Assembly: GCA_023387735.1 (NCBI GenBank)
Contig: JAEWHP010000042.1
Coordinates: forward strand, 62,001 to 126,000
DNA from: Pseudomonadota bacterium
Lineage (GTDB): Bacteria; Pseudomonadota; Alphaproteobacteria; Rhizobiales; Xanthobacteraceae
Direction of reading: 5' to 3'
Length of the DNA: 64,000 nt
A program made the translations under genes and the position numbers. Below, piece by piece: positions 35,228-44,263 of the stretch. The notes below the pieces were generated by a model that searched no databases, was not told where the DNA came from, and saw nothing but the letters and a program-made list of their open reading frames with translations. The first letter of the stretch is position 1. Every line of letters starts with the position of its first letter.

Positions 35228-35758
35228 ATGCAGAATGAATGCGAACAGCGGCGGCGGATAGCGCCCGGTTTCACTGTACAGCCGGTCTGCGGCATTCGTG
35301 CGTGGGCGATCGCATGTGCATTGCTTGCCATTCTGTCCAGTGCAGCGACCGCACAAGCACGTCCGCCGTTTCGAGTCGGCGGACTGACATGCAACACCGA
35401 TCCGAGGGTCGGCCTGGTCCTTGGCTCACGGCAGGATATGCGATGCGTTTTCGTTGCGAACGCAACGGGCCAGCAATACGTCTACAGAGGAACGATCAGG
35501 CGCATCGGCGTCGATATTGGCGTGACACGAGGCGGAACACTGTTCTGGGCCGTGTTTGCGCGCAACAGCCAGATCGGCCAGGGAACGCTGCGAGGAAATT
35601 ACGTGGGTGCCAGCGGCAACGTTGCAATTGGCCTCGGTCTGGGCGCCAAAGTGCTGATCGGCGGATCGCGACGTACGATAACGCTGCAACCGTTGTCAGT
35701 CGAAGGCCAGATCGGGATTAATCTGGCACTGGGCGTGGCGCAACTCACCCTCCGATGA
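35228..35758 (+). CDS. DUF992 exported protein
   Basis: 176 residues with a signal peptide ending near TAQARPP and a full DUF992 domain: VGGLTCNTDPRVGLVLGSRQ, TIRRIGVDIGVTRGGTLFWAVF, GNYVGASGNVAIGLGLGA and a final QPLSVEGQ. ATG 35228 is favoured; the frame is open from 35186. Function is unknown, but the family is found almost only in Rhizobiales, which supports the organism assignment. It ends 20 bases before the convergent small oxidase subunit gene. Confidence 0.9.
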   Translation: MQNECEQRRRIAPGFTVQPVCGIRAWAIACALLAILSSAATAQARPPFRVGGLTCNTDPRVGLVLGSRQDMRCVFVANATGQQYVYRGTIRRIGVDIGVTRGGTLFWAVFARNSQIGQGTLRGNYVGASGNVAIGLGLGAKVLIGGSRRTITLQPLSVEGQIGINLALGVAQLTLR

Positions 35759-35777
35759 TGCATGCCGGTTGGCCGGG

Positions 35778-36116
35778 TCATATGCATGCCGTGAGCAGCA
35801 GCGGCGGGCCGAGGGTGATGACGGTGGCGACAAGGGCTGCAATGAGCGTCGCGACGACGGCCCAATGCAGAAACGCACCGGTCGAACCGAAGCCCGCATC
35901 CAGGCCGGCGCGGGCGATATCACGCCACATCCAGCCCAGCACGATCAGATGCGCAAGGAGCGCCACGGCAAGCCACAGCCGCAGCGTGCCCGTCGACCAG
36001 CCGAACGCACATCCGATCCCGTGGATCGCGTAGAGAACGACCAGTGCGCTGCACCAGACGGTGAAGCCCGCCGCGAGCCACCATAGCTGCCTTGACGGCA
36101 CCGGACGCTCGCTCAC
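35778..36116 (-). CDS. Small membrane protein of the terminal oxidase operon
   Basis: 112-residue protein with three hydrophobic segments (LWWLAAGFTVWCSALVVLYAI, LRLWLAVALLAHLIVLGWMW, and ALVATVITLGPPLLL), starting with a GTG that overlaps the stop of the fused oxidase subunit (GTGA). A long unrelated frame to 37115 runs in the same frame but is antisense-like, so only the C-terminal part is real. By position it is a subunit IV-like or assembly protein of the oxidase; I do not recognise a family. Confidence 0.7.
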   Translation of the reverse strand: MSERPVPSRQLWWLAAGFTVWCSALVVLYAIHGIGCAFGWSTGTLRLWLAVALLAHLIVLGWMWRDIARAGLDAGFGSTGAFLHWAVVATLIAALVATVITLGPPLLLTACI

Positions 36117-38653
36117 GGCCGCCCTCCCAGCATCGCCACCAGCGCGGGCAGCGCGAGCACGAGGCCCATTGCAATGATCCCCGTGACCAGCGTGTAGTCC
36201 AGCCACAGCCGCGTGAGCCGCATGTCCAGCACCCGTCGGGGCGAAATGAATCCGGCGCCGAGACGCAGCACATTGCTGATGAGAAAAAGGAGGCCGATAC
36301 CGGCATGCAGCCCGACATAGAAAATCAGCGCCGCCGCCGTCGCCCCGAGCGCATGCTCGCGCGGGTGCGGCACGATCGCGGCGATCTGCCAGACCGCTGT
36401 GGCGATGGCCGCGACAAGCGCCAGCGCAGCAAGGCCGATCCAGCCGCCTGCCCGGCCGCCGACGCTGACCGCGCGCAGCGATCCACGGGCGGCCACTGTA
36501 GCCATCAAAAGTGAAACGCACGTGCCGGCGGCGAGCATCAGGTCCGGCTCGGGTTTGATTGCGGCGCTCCAATTCGGCGCCGCGATCCAGAGGTAGAACG
36601 TCCCGAACAACAGCGATGTGAACAGCGTGCCGTCGGCAACCAGCGCGCAGATCAACGCCAGCCACGCCGGCGCATCGGCGACCTCGGTATGAGGCGGCAC
36701 GCTGACGCCGCGACCGACCGGCAAGGGACCGTAGTCGCGTGCAAGACCGGCGCTCTGCCCGGCCAACACGAACAGGCCGGCGGTCAATAGCGCAAAGCCG
36801 AGCGACAGCAGGTAGAATTTGAACAGCATGGCCAGAACCGCAGCCGCAGTGGCAAGCGCGGTATAAAGCGGCAGGTAGGTCGGGCGCGGCAACACGATCA
36901 ACTGGTCCGGGACGCCCGATGTCTTGTGTACGCCCAGCGCCTCCTGCCAGCCGTTGCGCGTGGAACCGAGATAGCCTTCGCCGCTTGCGAGCGAAGTTGC
37001 GAGATCGCCCGAGGCGGTCGATTTGGCTTCCGACGTGCCGACATCCGGGATCGAGGCAAAGGCATAAGGTGCCGGCGGGATCGGCATCGCCCATTCGAGC
37101 GTCGTCGAGCCCCATGGATTGCGCCGCACGCGGCGCCCGTAGCGGAGCTGAACGACGAGGTCGATGACCACAAGCGCGAAGCCGATCGTCATGACAAACC
37201 CGCCGACCGAAGACAGCAGATTGAGCCAGTTCCAGCCTTCATCGCCGGAATATGTATGGATCCGGCGAGGCATGCCGCGCAGGCCGGTCAGATGCATCAT
37301 GAAAAAGGTCATGTTGAATCCGATGAAGACCAGCCAGAATGCGGGCACCGACAGCCGGTGCACGGCGGTGCGTCCTGTCAGCAAGGGCAGCCAGTAATAA
37401 AGCGCCGCGAGCATCGGGAAAGCCAGCGCGCCGGCCACCACATAGTGCATATGTGCGACGACGAAATAAGTGTCATGGGCCTGCCAGTCGAACGGCACCA
37501 TGGCCAGCATGACGCCGGTCAGGCCGCCCATCACGAAGACGAAGAAGAAGCCGAAAACATAGAGCATCGGCACGTCCCAGCGCGGCCTGCCATGGGCCAG
37601 CGTCGCAAGCCAGGCGAAGATCTGCACAGCCGTCGGCACTGCGACGATCGCCGACCCGAGAGAGAAGAACGCCAGCGCGAGATGCGGAATGCCCACGGTG
37701 AACATGTGGTGCACCCAGATGCCGAAGCTCAGAAACGCGAGCGCGATGATGGCGACGACGATCGCCCGGTAGCCGACCAGTTCCCTGTTGGCGAACACGG
37801 GGATGATCGTCGACAGCACGCCGGCCATCGGCAAAAAGATGATGTAGACGTCAGGGTGGCCGAACAGCCAGAACAGGTGTTGCCAGAGCAGCGCATCGCC
37901 GCCCCGCGTCGGGTCGAAGAACGGCAGGCCGAAGGCGCGCTCCACCTCGAGCAGGATCGAACCGAGGATCAGCGGCGGAAAGGCCACGATCATCATCATT
38001 GCGGTGACCAGGATGTACCAGGCGAAGATCGGCATCCGGTCGAGCGACATGCCCGGCGCGCGCATCTTCAGGATCGAGACCACGATCTCCATCGCGAGCG
38101 ACAGCGCTGAGATTTCGACAAAGGTCACGCCGAGCAGCCATACGTCCGAATTGATGCCCGGCGTAAACGCGCTCGAACTCAGCGGTGTGTACATGAACCA
38201 GCCGCTGTTGGGCGCAACGCCTACGATCAAGGAGACCGTCAGAATGGTGCCGCCGAACAAATAGCACCAGTAGCCATAGGCGGTCAGGCGCGGGAATGCG
38301 AAGTCCCTTGTGCCGAGAATCTTCGGCGTCAGATAGACGGCAAAACTCTCCACCATCGGGATGGCGAACAGGAACAGCATCATCGACCCGTGCATGGTGA
38401 AGACCTGATTGTAGGTCTCGGGAACCATGAAACCGGAATTGGGCGTGGCCAGTTGCACGCGGGTCAGCATGCCGAGCACGCCGGCGATGGCGAAGAACAC
38501 AAACGACGTCACCATCATCCGTATGCCGATGACCGAATGGTTGACGGCGGCGAGGCGTTGAATCCCCGGCCCGGTGGCCCAGATCGCGGAAAGCTGGCGG
38601 TGCAGCCGCAATGCCGTTGCACCCTGCGACAGCTGGTCAGCGGATTCACTCAT
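36113..38653 (-). CDS. ctaD: Fused cytochrome c oxidase subunits I and III
   Basis: 846-residue heme-copper oxidase subunit. Residues about 1-560 are subunit I, with the low-spin heme ligand region MHGSMMLF, the His-Tyr crosslink motif GHPDVYI, HHMF and HDTYFVVAHMHYV, all copper and heme ligands kept. After a linker (about 560-600) the C-terminal 240 residues resemble subunit III (PHTEVADAPAWLALICALVADGT). The start is ATG 38653, overlapping the subunit II stop by ATGA. Acts as terminal oxidase reducing oxygen at the inner membrane; such I-III fusions are typical of the CoxN type in Bradyrhizobium. Full-length, no defects seen. Confidence 0.93.
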   Translation of the reverse strand: MSESADQLSQGATALRLHRQLSAIWATGPGIQRLAAVNHSVIGIRMMVTSFVFFAIAGVLGMLTRVQLATPNSGFMVPETYNQVFTMHGSMMLFLFAIPMVESFAVYLTPKILGTRDFAFPRLTAYGYWCYLFGGTILTVSLIVGVAPNSGWFMYTPLSSSAFTPGINSDVWLLGVTFVEISALSLAMEIVVSILKMRAPGMSLDRMPIFAWYILVTAMMMIVAFPPLILGSILLEVERAFGLPFFDPTRGGDALLWQHLFWLFGHPDVYIIFLPMAGVLSTIIPVFANRELVGYRAIVVAIIALAFLSFGIWVHHMFTVGIPHLALAFFSLGSAIVAVPTAVQIFAWLATLAHGRPRWDVPMLYVFGFFFVFVMGGLTGVMLAMVPFDWQAHDTYFVVAHMHYVVAGALAFPMLAALYYWLPLLTGRTAVHRLSVPAFWLVFIGFNMTFFMMHLTGLRGMPRRIHTYSGDEGWNWLNLLSSVGGFVMTIGFALVVIDLVVQLRYGRRVRRNPWGSTTLEWAMPIPPAPYAFASIPDVGTSEAKSTASGDLATSLASGEGYLGSTRNGWQEALGVHKTSGVPDQLIVLPRPTYLPLYTALATAAAVLAMLFKFYLLSLGFALLTAGLFVLAGQSAGLARDYGPLPVGRGVSVPPHTEVADAPAWLALICALVADGTLFTSLLFGTFYLWIAAPNWSAAIKPEPDLMLAAGTCVSLLMATVAARGSLRAVSVGGRAGGWIGLAALALVAAIATAVWQIAAIVPHPREHALGATAAALIFYVGLHAGIGLLFLISNVLRLGAGFISPRRVLDMRLTRLWLDYTLVTGIIAMGLVLALPALVAMLGGRP

Positions 38654-39339
38654 TTCTTCTGCGACCCTTCTGATGCTGCTGCCCGGGCCAGCGCTGCGGA
38701 GAACTCCTCCGGCCGATGAACGACGACATCGAACCGCATGCCCGCGTGATTCAGACCGCAGAATTCGCTGCATTGGCCGGCGTAACGGCCGGGCTGGTCG
38801 GCCTGAATCCGCAGGCGGTTCACATGCCCGGGCACCGCATCGATCTTTCCGGCCAGGCGAGGTATCCAGAACGCGTGGATGACGTCCCGGCTGGACACCA
38901 GAATGTCGACGGGTGCGCCTGCCGGCATATGCAGGACGCCTCTCGTCTCCGTTGCACCATGATCGGGATAGCGGAACGTCCAGGTCCACTGCTGGCCGAC
39001 GGCTTCGATCCGTGCCGGCGCCTGCCCCGGTAGCGGCAGAAGTCTTTCGCCGGCAATCATCGCATAGGCGATCAGCGGCAGCAGCACGATAGCCGGCAGC
39101 ACGAGGCCGCCGAGTATCAGCCAGCGTTCCGGCGATACACTGGAGCCCCAGCCCGGGCGCCGGATCACCAGCACGAACAGCGACATGACCAGCAGGAAGA
39201 GGATGACCGAGCCTGCCAGCATCACCCACCAGAGCGTTGCGATCGAAGCGCCCGCCGGTCCCGAGGGATCCAGCGTCGATAGCGGCCCCGTGCAGGCAGG
39301 AAGCGTTGCGAGCATTCCGAGTTGGAAAGCCAGGCGCAA
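38650..39339 (-). CDS. coxB: Cytochrome c oxidase subunit II with CuA site
   Basis: 229-residue protein with a lipoprotein-like signal ending at Cys in LPAC (TTG start at 39339 gives MRLAFQLGMLATLPAC; ATG 39315 would leave too short a signal). Two membrane segments follow (IATLWWVMLAGSVILFLLVM, LILGGLVLPAIVLLPLIAYA), then the cupredoxin domain with QWTWTFRYPDHG and the CuA site QCSEFCGLNHAGM. No C-terminal cytochrome c domain. Overlaps the fused I-III gene by ATGA. The gene upstream diverges after 54 bases, so the promoter is in that gap. Confidence 0.88.
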   Translation of the reverse strand: MRLAFQLGMLATLPACTGPLSTLDPSGPAGASIATLWWVMLAGSVILFLLVMSLFVLVIRRPGWGSSVSPERWLILGGLVLPAIVLLPLIAYAMIAGERLLPLPGQAPARIEAVGQQWTWTFRYPDHGATETRGVLHMPAGAPVDILVSSRDVIHAFWIPRLAGKIDAVPGHVNRLRIQADQPGRYAGQCSEFCGLNHAGMRFDVVVHRPEEFSAALARAAASEGSQKK

Positions 39340-39393
39340 CGGACTACGATGACTGCTCGAGCAATGTTGCTTTCGATGCGATGGAGGCAAGCG

Positions 39394-39906
39394 ATGGCAG
39401 AACGGGACGATCGCGCGACCCAGCCCAAAAGTGCGGTCCTGGTGGAATTGCATCGACTCGATTTCGGTTCGGCGGTTGCCCTGGTGGGACACCCGATTCA
39501 CGTCATGATGGTCCATTTCCCGATCGCATTCGTGATCGCGACGCTCGGCGTCGACGTGTTCTACTGGTGGTCGGGTGACGCGTTCTGGGCGCGGGTCGGG
39601 CTCTGGTCGACCGGCATGGCGTTCTGGAGCGGGGTTGCGGCAAGCATCGTCGGCACCGGCGAACTGTTGCTGGTACGGGGCATCCGACTTCTTGAAGCCA
39701 GTTGGTCCCATGCCGTGGCCGCGATGACCCTGGTTGCGGTTGCGGGAGCCAACTGGGGTCTGCGCCTGGTCGATCCCGTCTCGATCCTGCCGCACGGCCT
39801 CGCGCTTTCGGCCCTTGCATCCGTCATGGTGGGCTTCGCCGGCTGGCACGGGGGCAAGCTCGTGTTCGATCATGGCGTGGGCATTCTGATTTCGCCGAAG
39901 AATTGA
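39394..39906 (+). CDS. DUF2231 family membrane protein
   Basis: 170-residue inner-membrane protein with about four hydrophobic segments and the family motif GHPIHVMMVHFPIAFVIATLG, whose histidines may bind a cofactor. ATG 39394 is backed by GGAGG seven bases before; the frame is open to 39322. It diverges from the oxidase operon and its last 37 bases overlap the convergent CopD/HemJ-like gene. Function unknown; a role in respiration is suggested only by location. Confidence 0.82.
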   Translation: MAERDDRATQPKSAVLVELHRLDFGSAVALVGHPIHVMMVHFPIAFVIATLGVDVFYWWSGDAFWARVGLWSTGMAFWSGVAASIVGTGELLLVRGIRLLEASWSHAVAAMTLVAVAGANWGLRLVDPVSILPHGLALSALASVMVGFAGWHGGKLVFDHGVGILISPKN

Positions 39907-40382
39907 CGGACCCAGCGCCCGAGGCCGCCCGGCTCGAACAGATTTGCGGCGATCTGGTTGGAATCGATCTGCGGCTTGGCGAGCACGATCCAGAGAATTG
40001 CGGCGATCACCACCACATAGGCGCCCATCAGCGCCACGTAGGACAAATAGTTGAACTTCCCTTTCGGCAGGAACAACTGCATGAGGACGAGGCCCGCGAC
40101 CACGTGCAGCATCGACATGATCCCCACCAGCACCATCTTCAACGAGAACCATTCGGCGAAGGTGGCCTGCAGGAAAATCAAAGCCGTTCCGCTGCCGATG
40201 GCGACAAAGGCGGCAGGCGAAGTCAGTTCGACATAAACAAGCCGCGTGACGCGGTGCAGCCGTTCGAGATCCAGGTCTGACTCGAGGGCCCGGCGTTGCC
40301 AGAACAGGAACGGCAATGCGATCAGGCCGCCCGACCAGAGCGCGATCGCACCGAGGTGCACGAATTTCAGGAAGGTCGTCAC
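39870..40382 (-). CDS. CopD/HemJ-like four-segment membrane protein
   Basis: 170-residue membrane protein with four segments. The histidines in LKFVHLGAIALWSGGL, in RLHRVTRLVY and in SMLHVVAGLVLMQ match positions seen in the CopD/HemJ/DUF2269 group, linked to copper handling or heme synthesis. GTG 40382 is taken as the start because it overlaps the stop of the CtaG-like gene (GTGA). Together with CtaG-like protein it probably supplies copper or heme to the oxidase. Confident on membrane topology, moderate on family. Confidence 0.68.
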   Translation of the reverse strand: MTTFLKFVHLGAIALWSGGLIALPFLFWQRRALESDLDLERLHRVTRLVYVELTSPAAFVAIGSGTALIFLQATFAEWFSLKMVLVGIMSMLHVVAGLVLMQLFLPKGKFNYLSYVALMGAYVVVIAAILWIVLAKPQIDSNQIAANLFEPGGLGRWVRQFFGEIRMPTP

Positions 40383-41101
40383 AGCGCTGGTTCGCTCGAT
40401 CTCAGGCTCGACCATGCGATCCAGAGCCCCACGCCCAGGTAAGGCAGCATCGCCGGCACCCACATCAGCAAGCCCGCAAGCTGCTGGTCGGTGAGCGGCG
40501 CCATTCCCCAACTCGCCGCGCCTGCCAGATGAACGAGGTATAGCGGTCTGGGCGCGAAGACGATCAGTGCTCCGAGAAGGCCCATCTGGCCAATCGTGCC
40601 CGCCAACGCCATCAGCGCCGCACCGGGCTGCGTCGGCGCCAGGATCGCGCGCCACAGCAGCCAGGCGCTTCCAAGCAATGAAATCTGCATCAACCAATAG
40701 GCCGGCACGCTCGCGAGGCCCCAAGTGTAGAGCCCCGGCGCGTGCCAGAGCCAAAGGACGGCGGCATGTATCGCGACCAGCACGGCGATCGGCAGCGGGG
40801 TCATTCTCCGCTGCGGAAACGCGAGCGCGAGCAGCGGCGCGACGGCCGCGATCAACAGGACATGATGCAGCACCCGCACGGAAAATAACGCCGACGACAT
40901 CGCGCAAAGCGGCGAAACGAAGATGATCAGCATCAACCCGATCGCGGCCCACCCCGCCCGTGGGGCGGAGGAACGGCCGCGGCCGACAACGATCGCCAGT
41001 GCGCCGAGTATTCCGATCAGCAGCGGATCCAGATTCCAGCGCGTCCAGAGATCATCCGGAAGTGCGGCGGCCCCACAATAGGCGATGATCGAAGCCGGCA
41101 T
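40379..41101 (-). CDS. ctaG: Cytochrome c oxidase assembly protein, Caa3-type CtaG family
   Basis: 240-residue inner-membrane protein with seven hydrophobic segments of the caa3-type CtaG family, needed for copper insertion into oxidase in bacilli. Visible are RVLHHVLLIAAVAPLLAL and the His/Trp rich WLWHAPGLYTWGL motif typical of the family. Different from the Cox11-type protein also called CtaG. It begins at ATG 41101 and overlaps the CopD/HemJ-like gene. Its promoter lies in the 217 bases shared with the divergent flavocytochrome gene. Confidence 0.85.
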   Translation of the reverse strand: MPASIIAYCGAAALPDDLWTRWNLDPLLIGILGALAIVVGRGRSSAPRAGWAAIGLMLIIFVSPLCAMSSALFSVRVLHHVLLIAAVAPLLALAFPQRRMTPLPIAVLVAIHAAVLWLWHAPGLYTWGLASVPAYWLMQISLLGSAWLLWRAILAPTQPGAALMALAGTIGQMGLLGALIVFAPRPLYLVHLAGAASWGMAPLTDQQLAGLLMWVPAMLPYLGVGLWIAWSSLRSSEPAL

Positions 41102-41318
41102 GGCACCTCATGCAGTGAGGCCCTGCCAATGCGCCGCAACGCGAGAGGCCGGCCGAATCCTCCACGACATATAAACTCAGCATGATCCAATGCACCAAGA
41201 AATCGGGTGTTGCCCGCAAAGAATCAGTAATTGTCCCTAGGCGGAACCGGTCTGCCGCAATGATAGATTCCGCGGTGCGATTGCGCCGTCTCCTGGTCGT
41301 TGCGGAAGGGGTTGGTTC

Positions 41319-42641
41319 GTGCACCTTCTTTACAGTTTGCGCGGGGCCGTCTGGATCCTCATCTATTTGCTGTTCATTTTCGCGCCCTTGTTCGCGCTCC
41401 TGGCAGGCTCGCATCCGCCGGCGCGCAACTTATGGACCGAATTCTCCGTCGCGCTCGGCTATTCCGGCCTGGCGATGATGGGCCTGCAGTTCGGCCTCAC
41501 CGCCCGGTTTCGGTACGTCACCGAGCCATGGGGCGAGGACGTCATCTACCATTTTCACCGCCAGATCTCGCTCGTGGCGGTCGGCCTGGTCGTGGCGCAT
41601 CCGATCATCCTGATCGCCGTCAAGCCGGAACTGCTCGCGCCATCCAACATGCTTGACGCGCCGCTCAGCGCGTATTTCGCGTTCCTGTCGATCTTCTCGG
41701 TGATTGCGCTCGTGGTGGCAGCCCTTTGGCGAGCTGCGTTGAAGATCAGGTACGAGACCTGGCACCTCAGCCACATTGCGCTGGCGCTCACGGCCGTCAT
41801 CGCCGGCGTCGTGCACATGGTCGGATCGGGCTTCTATCTCGTCGATCCCTGGAAACGGGCGTTGTGGATCGGCCTGACGATATTCTGGATCGCCCTGCTG
41901 CTCTACGTGCGGATCGTCAAGCCGTTGTTCACGCTGCGCCGGCCATACCGCGTCGCGGAAGTGCGCAAGGAACGCGGCGACACTACGACGCTGGTGATGG
42001 AGCCGGATGGCCACCCCGGTTTCCGCTTCCGCCCGGGCCAGTTCGGCTGGCTGACGCTGTGGGGAAGCCCGTTCAAGATTACCGGGCACCCGTTTTCATT
42101 CTCGTCCAGCGCCGCCGCCACGGATGGACGCGTCGCGATGACGATCCGGAACCTGGGCGATTTTACCAGCGGGATTCCCAAGGTCCCGGTCGGCCAGCGC
42201 GTCTATCTTGACGGGCCATACGGTGCGTTCACCATCGGCAAGCCGGCGGACATGCACGTGTTGATCGCCGGCGGCATCGGCGTGACGCCAATGATGAGCA
42301 TGATCCGCACGCTCGCCGACCAGGGCGACAGGCGTCCCGTCGTGCTGCTTTACGGGGCCCAGGACTGGGATTCGATCACCTTCCGTGAAGAGCTCGAGGC
42401 ACTGAAAGCCCGGCTCGACCTCACGATCGTTTATGTGCTCGCAAGGCCCCCGCCCGGCTGGCGCGGCGAGAAGGGCTTCATCAACGCCGCAATGTTCAAG
42501 CGTCATTTACCGCCGCCATACGCCGACCATGAATATTTCATCTGCGGGCCGAACGTGATGATGGACGCGATCGAAAAGGCCCTCGGCGAGATGAACGTGC
42601 CGATGTCGAAGTACCATTCCGAACGCTACAGCTTCGTCTAG
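41319..42641 (+). CDS. Ferric-reductase-like transmembrane flavocytochrome
   Basis: 440-residue membrane oxidoreductase of the NOX/ferric reductase type. Six hydrophobic segments span about 10-195, with heme-ligand candidates His80, His94, His149 and His166. After 205 comes an FNR module: an FAD loop HPFSFSS (257-263), the nucleotide motif GGIGVTPMM (318-326) and a C-terminal ICGPNVMM and YHSERYSFV. It moves electrons from NAD(P)H to a periplasmic acceptor. Start is GTG 41319 with AAGGGG nine bases upstream. Acceptor is unknown: ferric iron, oxygen or a quinone. It diverges from ctaG. Confidence 0.85.
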   Translation: MHLLYSLRGAVWILIYLLFIFAPLFALLAGSHPPARNLWTEFSVALGYSGLAMMGLQFGLTARFRYVTEPWGEDVIYHFHRQISLVAVGLVVAHPIILIAVKPELLAPSNMLDAPLSAYFAFLSIFSVIALVVAALWRAALKIRYETWHLSHIALALTAVIAGVVHMVGSGFYLVDPWKRALWIGLTIFWIALLLYVRIVKPLFTLRRPYRVAEVRKERGDTTTLVMEPDGHPGFRFRPGQFGWLTLWGSPFKITGHPFSFSSSAAATDGRVAMTIRNLGDFTSGIPKVPVGQRVYLDGPYGAFTIGKPADMHVLIAGGIGVTPMMSMIRTLADQGDRRPVVLLYGAQDWDSITFREELEALKARLDLTIVYVLARPPPGWRGEKGFINAAMFKRHLPPPYADHEYFICGPNVMMDAIEKALGEMNVPMSKYHSERYSFV

Positions 42642-42652
42642 GGAGACCACCG

Positions 42653-42748
42653 ATGCGCCGCCTGTTTGCCGACCGTCTGGTCCTTGTCACCGGAGTGACC
42701 GTGGTCCTGATGTCGATCCTGTTCGCGCTCTCGCGCGTCGCCGGGTAG
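42653..42748 (+). CDS. 31-residue single-pass membrane peptide
   Basis: Short reading frame ATG to TAG beginning 12 bases after the flavocytochrome stop, with GGGA seven bases before the ATG. It encodes MRRLFADRL, a hydrophobic run VLVTGVTVVLMSILFAL and a short basic end. The size and position match small accessory peptides that stabilise membrane enzymes. Not recognised, and such short frames can be accidental, but the tight spacing and the single transmembrane pattern support it. Confidence 0.5.
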   Translation: MRRLFADRLVLVTGVTVVLMSILFALSRVAG

Positions 42749-42755
42749 GCAGGCT

Positions 42756-44234
42756 CTATTGAATGGGCCGGGCGGTGGCTGCAGCGGCTGGAATTCCCTC
42801 GCCGATCCGCCCGGTCATGTAGGTAAAGAACGGGTTTGACGATGCCCTCATCAGCGAGTCGAGGCTGGCGATCAGGACATTGCGCTCGCCCCGCGGCGCC
42901 AGGGTGCCGAGATTCTCTCCAAAATTCTCCGACGGGTCGGGCTCAGCCCCGTACAGACTGTCGCTGACCGGGAACGGCAGTGCGACATGCGACAGCGAAT
43001 AGAATCCCCGCGGATAAAATAGCCCAAGCGGCCGCGACGTATCGACATCGCTGCCGGCTTCGGTCACGCGCTCGATCACATCGTCGCTATTGTCATCGGC
43101 ATTGGTGATGATGGTGAGGCGGTAACGCCGCGGGCCGTTCGGCACGATACGCGCGAGCGCAGTGTCTGCGCTGGAGCGGAGCAATGGACCGAACTTGGCC
43201 GTGCGGTTGACGTCGAACAGCACCAGCTCGTGGCCGTTCTCGGGCAGGTGCGCGTAAAGCGCCGATACGATGGCCCGCGTACTCACCGTGAAATCAATGA
43301 GCGACTGAAAGGTCAGGATCGGCGGCAACTGACTTAGCTTGCCTTCACGGGCATACCGCGCAATCCGCTCCTGCAGCGCTTGCGTCAGGCGATATGACTG
43401 GCGCGCGCCGTTGACGGGAAACGAATTGTACTTGAACGGATTGAACTCGGGCACGATGCCGAGCCACGCCGCCTTGGCGAAGGCAGGCAAGACCGACGGC
43501 AGGCCTGCCAGCCGGGCAAGGCGTGCGACGCGCGTGATGCCCACCATCGGCGAAATCAGCACAAGGCGGTCCGGCCGGGCCAGTTTTTCGTCGCTAATGG
43601 AGTCAAGCGCATACATCAACGCCAGCGCGCCACCGTTGGAAAAGCCGACCAGATGCAACGGCACGGACGGCCCGGTGCGCGCGCGTGCTTCGCGCACCGC
43701 GAGCCGCGTCGCCGCCATCCAGTCTTCCCACTCCACGTCGGTCAGCGCGGCGGGCACAGTGCCATGTGCCGGCATCCTCGGCACAATCGCCAGGAATCCC
43801 TGATCGCGGTAGAAGCGCGCAATATGGCGCTGGCTGTAGGGGGAATCCGTCAGGCCATGCAGAAGCACGACGGCACCGACCGGCTTTCCCGTCGGCTCGA
43901 GCACGAAGGAACGATTGAAATCCTGCACAAAGTGGCCTGGATAGACCGGGCTCCCTTCAAAATAACGATTGGCCGGCACGCGCTCGGCCGCGTCGAGCTT
44001 CCGCGAAACCTCGCGCCGGACGTCGTCGAAGATCCTGGCCTCGGCTGTCAGGTACTCCGCCCAGGTCGCCGCCTCGAGTTTTTCCGTCCGCAGTTCATCC
44101 GGAATGTAGGTATGCCAGGGCTCGAGCGGCAATCCCCTCTGCGAGTCGTAGATGCGGACGGCAAGGAACGTCAGGAAGGACACCCCGAGCAGCGCACCGG
44201 TAATCTTCAGATATCTGAATAGTCTTGCTCGCAT
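42756..44234 (-). CDS. Membrane-anchored alpha/beta hydrolase
   Basis: 492-residue hydrolase with an N-terminal membrane anchor (ITGALLGVSFLTFLAV, residues 11-26) and a catalytic domain facing the periplasm. The oxyanion region is HGLTDSPYS (126-134), the nucleophile Ser199 lies in GFSNGG, and an Asp and the final His are expected in the C-terminal part (DNSDD and SHVAL regions are candidates). Lysophospholipase- or carboxylesterase-like; substrate unknown. Its end faces the 31-residue gene with 7 bases between. Upstream is the GntP-like permease gene 29 bases away. Confidence 0.75.
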   Translation of the reverse strand: MRARLFRYLKITGALLGVSFLTFLAVRIYDSQRGLPLEPWHTYIPDELRTEKLEAATWAEYLTAEARIFDDVRREVSRKLDAAERVPANRYFEGSPVYPGHFVQDFNRSFVLEPTGKPVGAVVLLHGLTDSPYSQRHIARFYRDQGFLAIVPRMPAHGTVPAALTDVEWEDWMAATRLAVREARARTGPSVPLHLVGFSNGGALALMYALDSISDEKLARPDRLVLISPMVGITRVARLARLAGLPSVLPAFAKAAWLGIVPEFNPFKYNSFPVNGARQSYRLTQALQERIARYAREGKLSQLPPILTFQSLIDFTVSTRAIVSALYAHLPENGHELVLFDVNRTAKFGPLLRSSADTALARIVPNGPRRYRLTIITNADDNSDDVIERVTEAGSDVDTSRPLGLFYPRGFYSLSHVALPFPVSDSLYGAEPDPSENFGENLGTLAPRGERNVLIASLDSLMRASSNPFFTYMTGRIGEGIPAAAATARPIQ

Positions 44235-44263
44235 GATCGAAGCATACCTGCACGCACATCATT

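Noticed and set aside
36926..38110. 394-codon plus-strand ORF over the oxidase gene
   Set aside because: Charged, repeat-like shadow of the conserved I-III fusion; no domain.
41102..41318. Search for a FixK/FNR box between ctaG and the flavocytochrome gene
   Set aside because: No TTGA-N6-TCAA type sequence was found, so oxygen control of the oxidase genes is not claimed.
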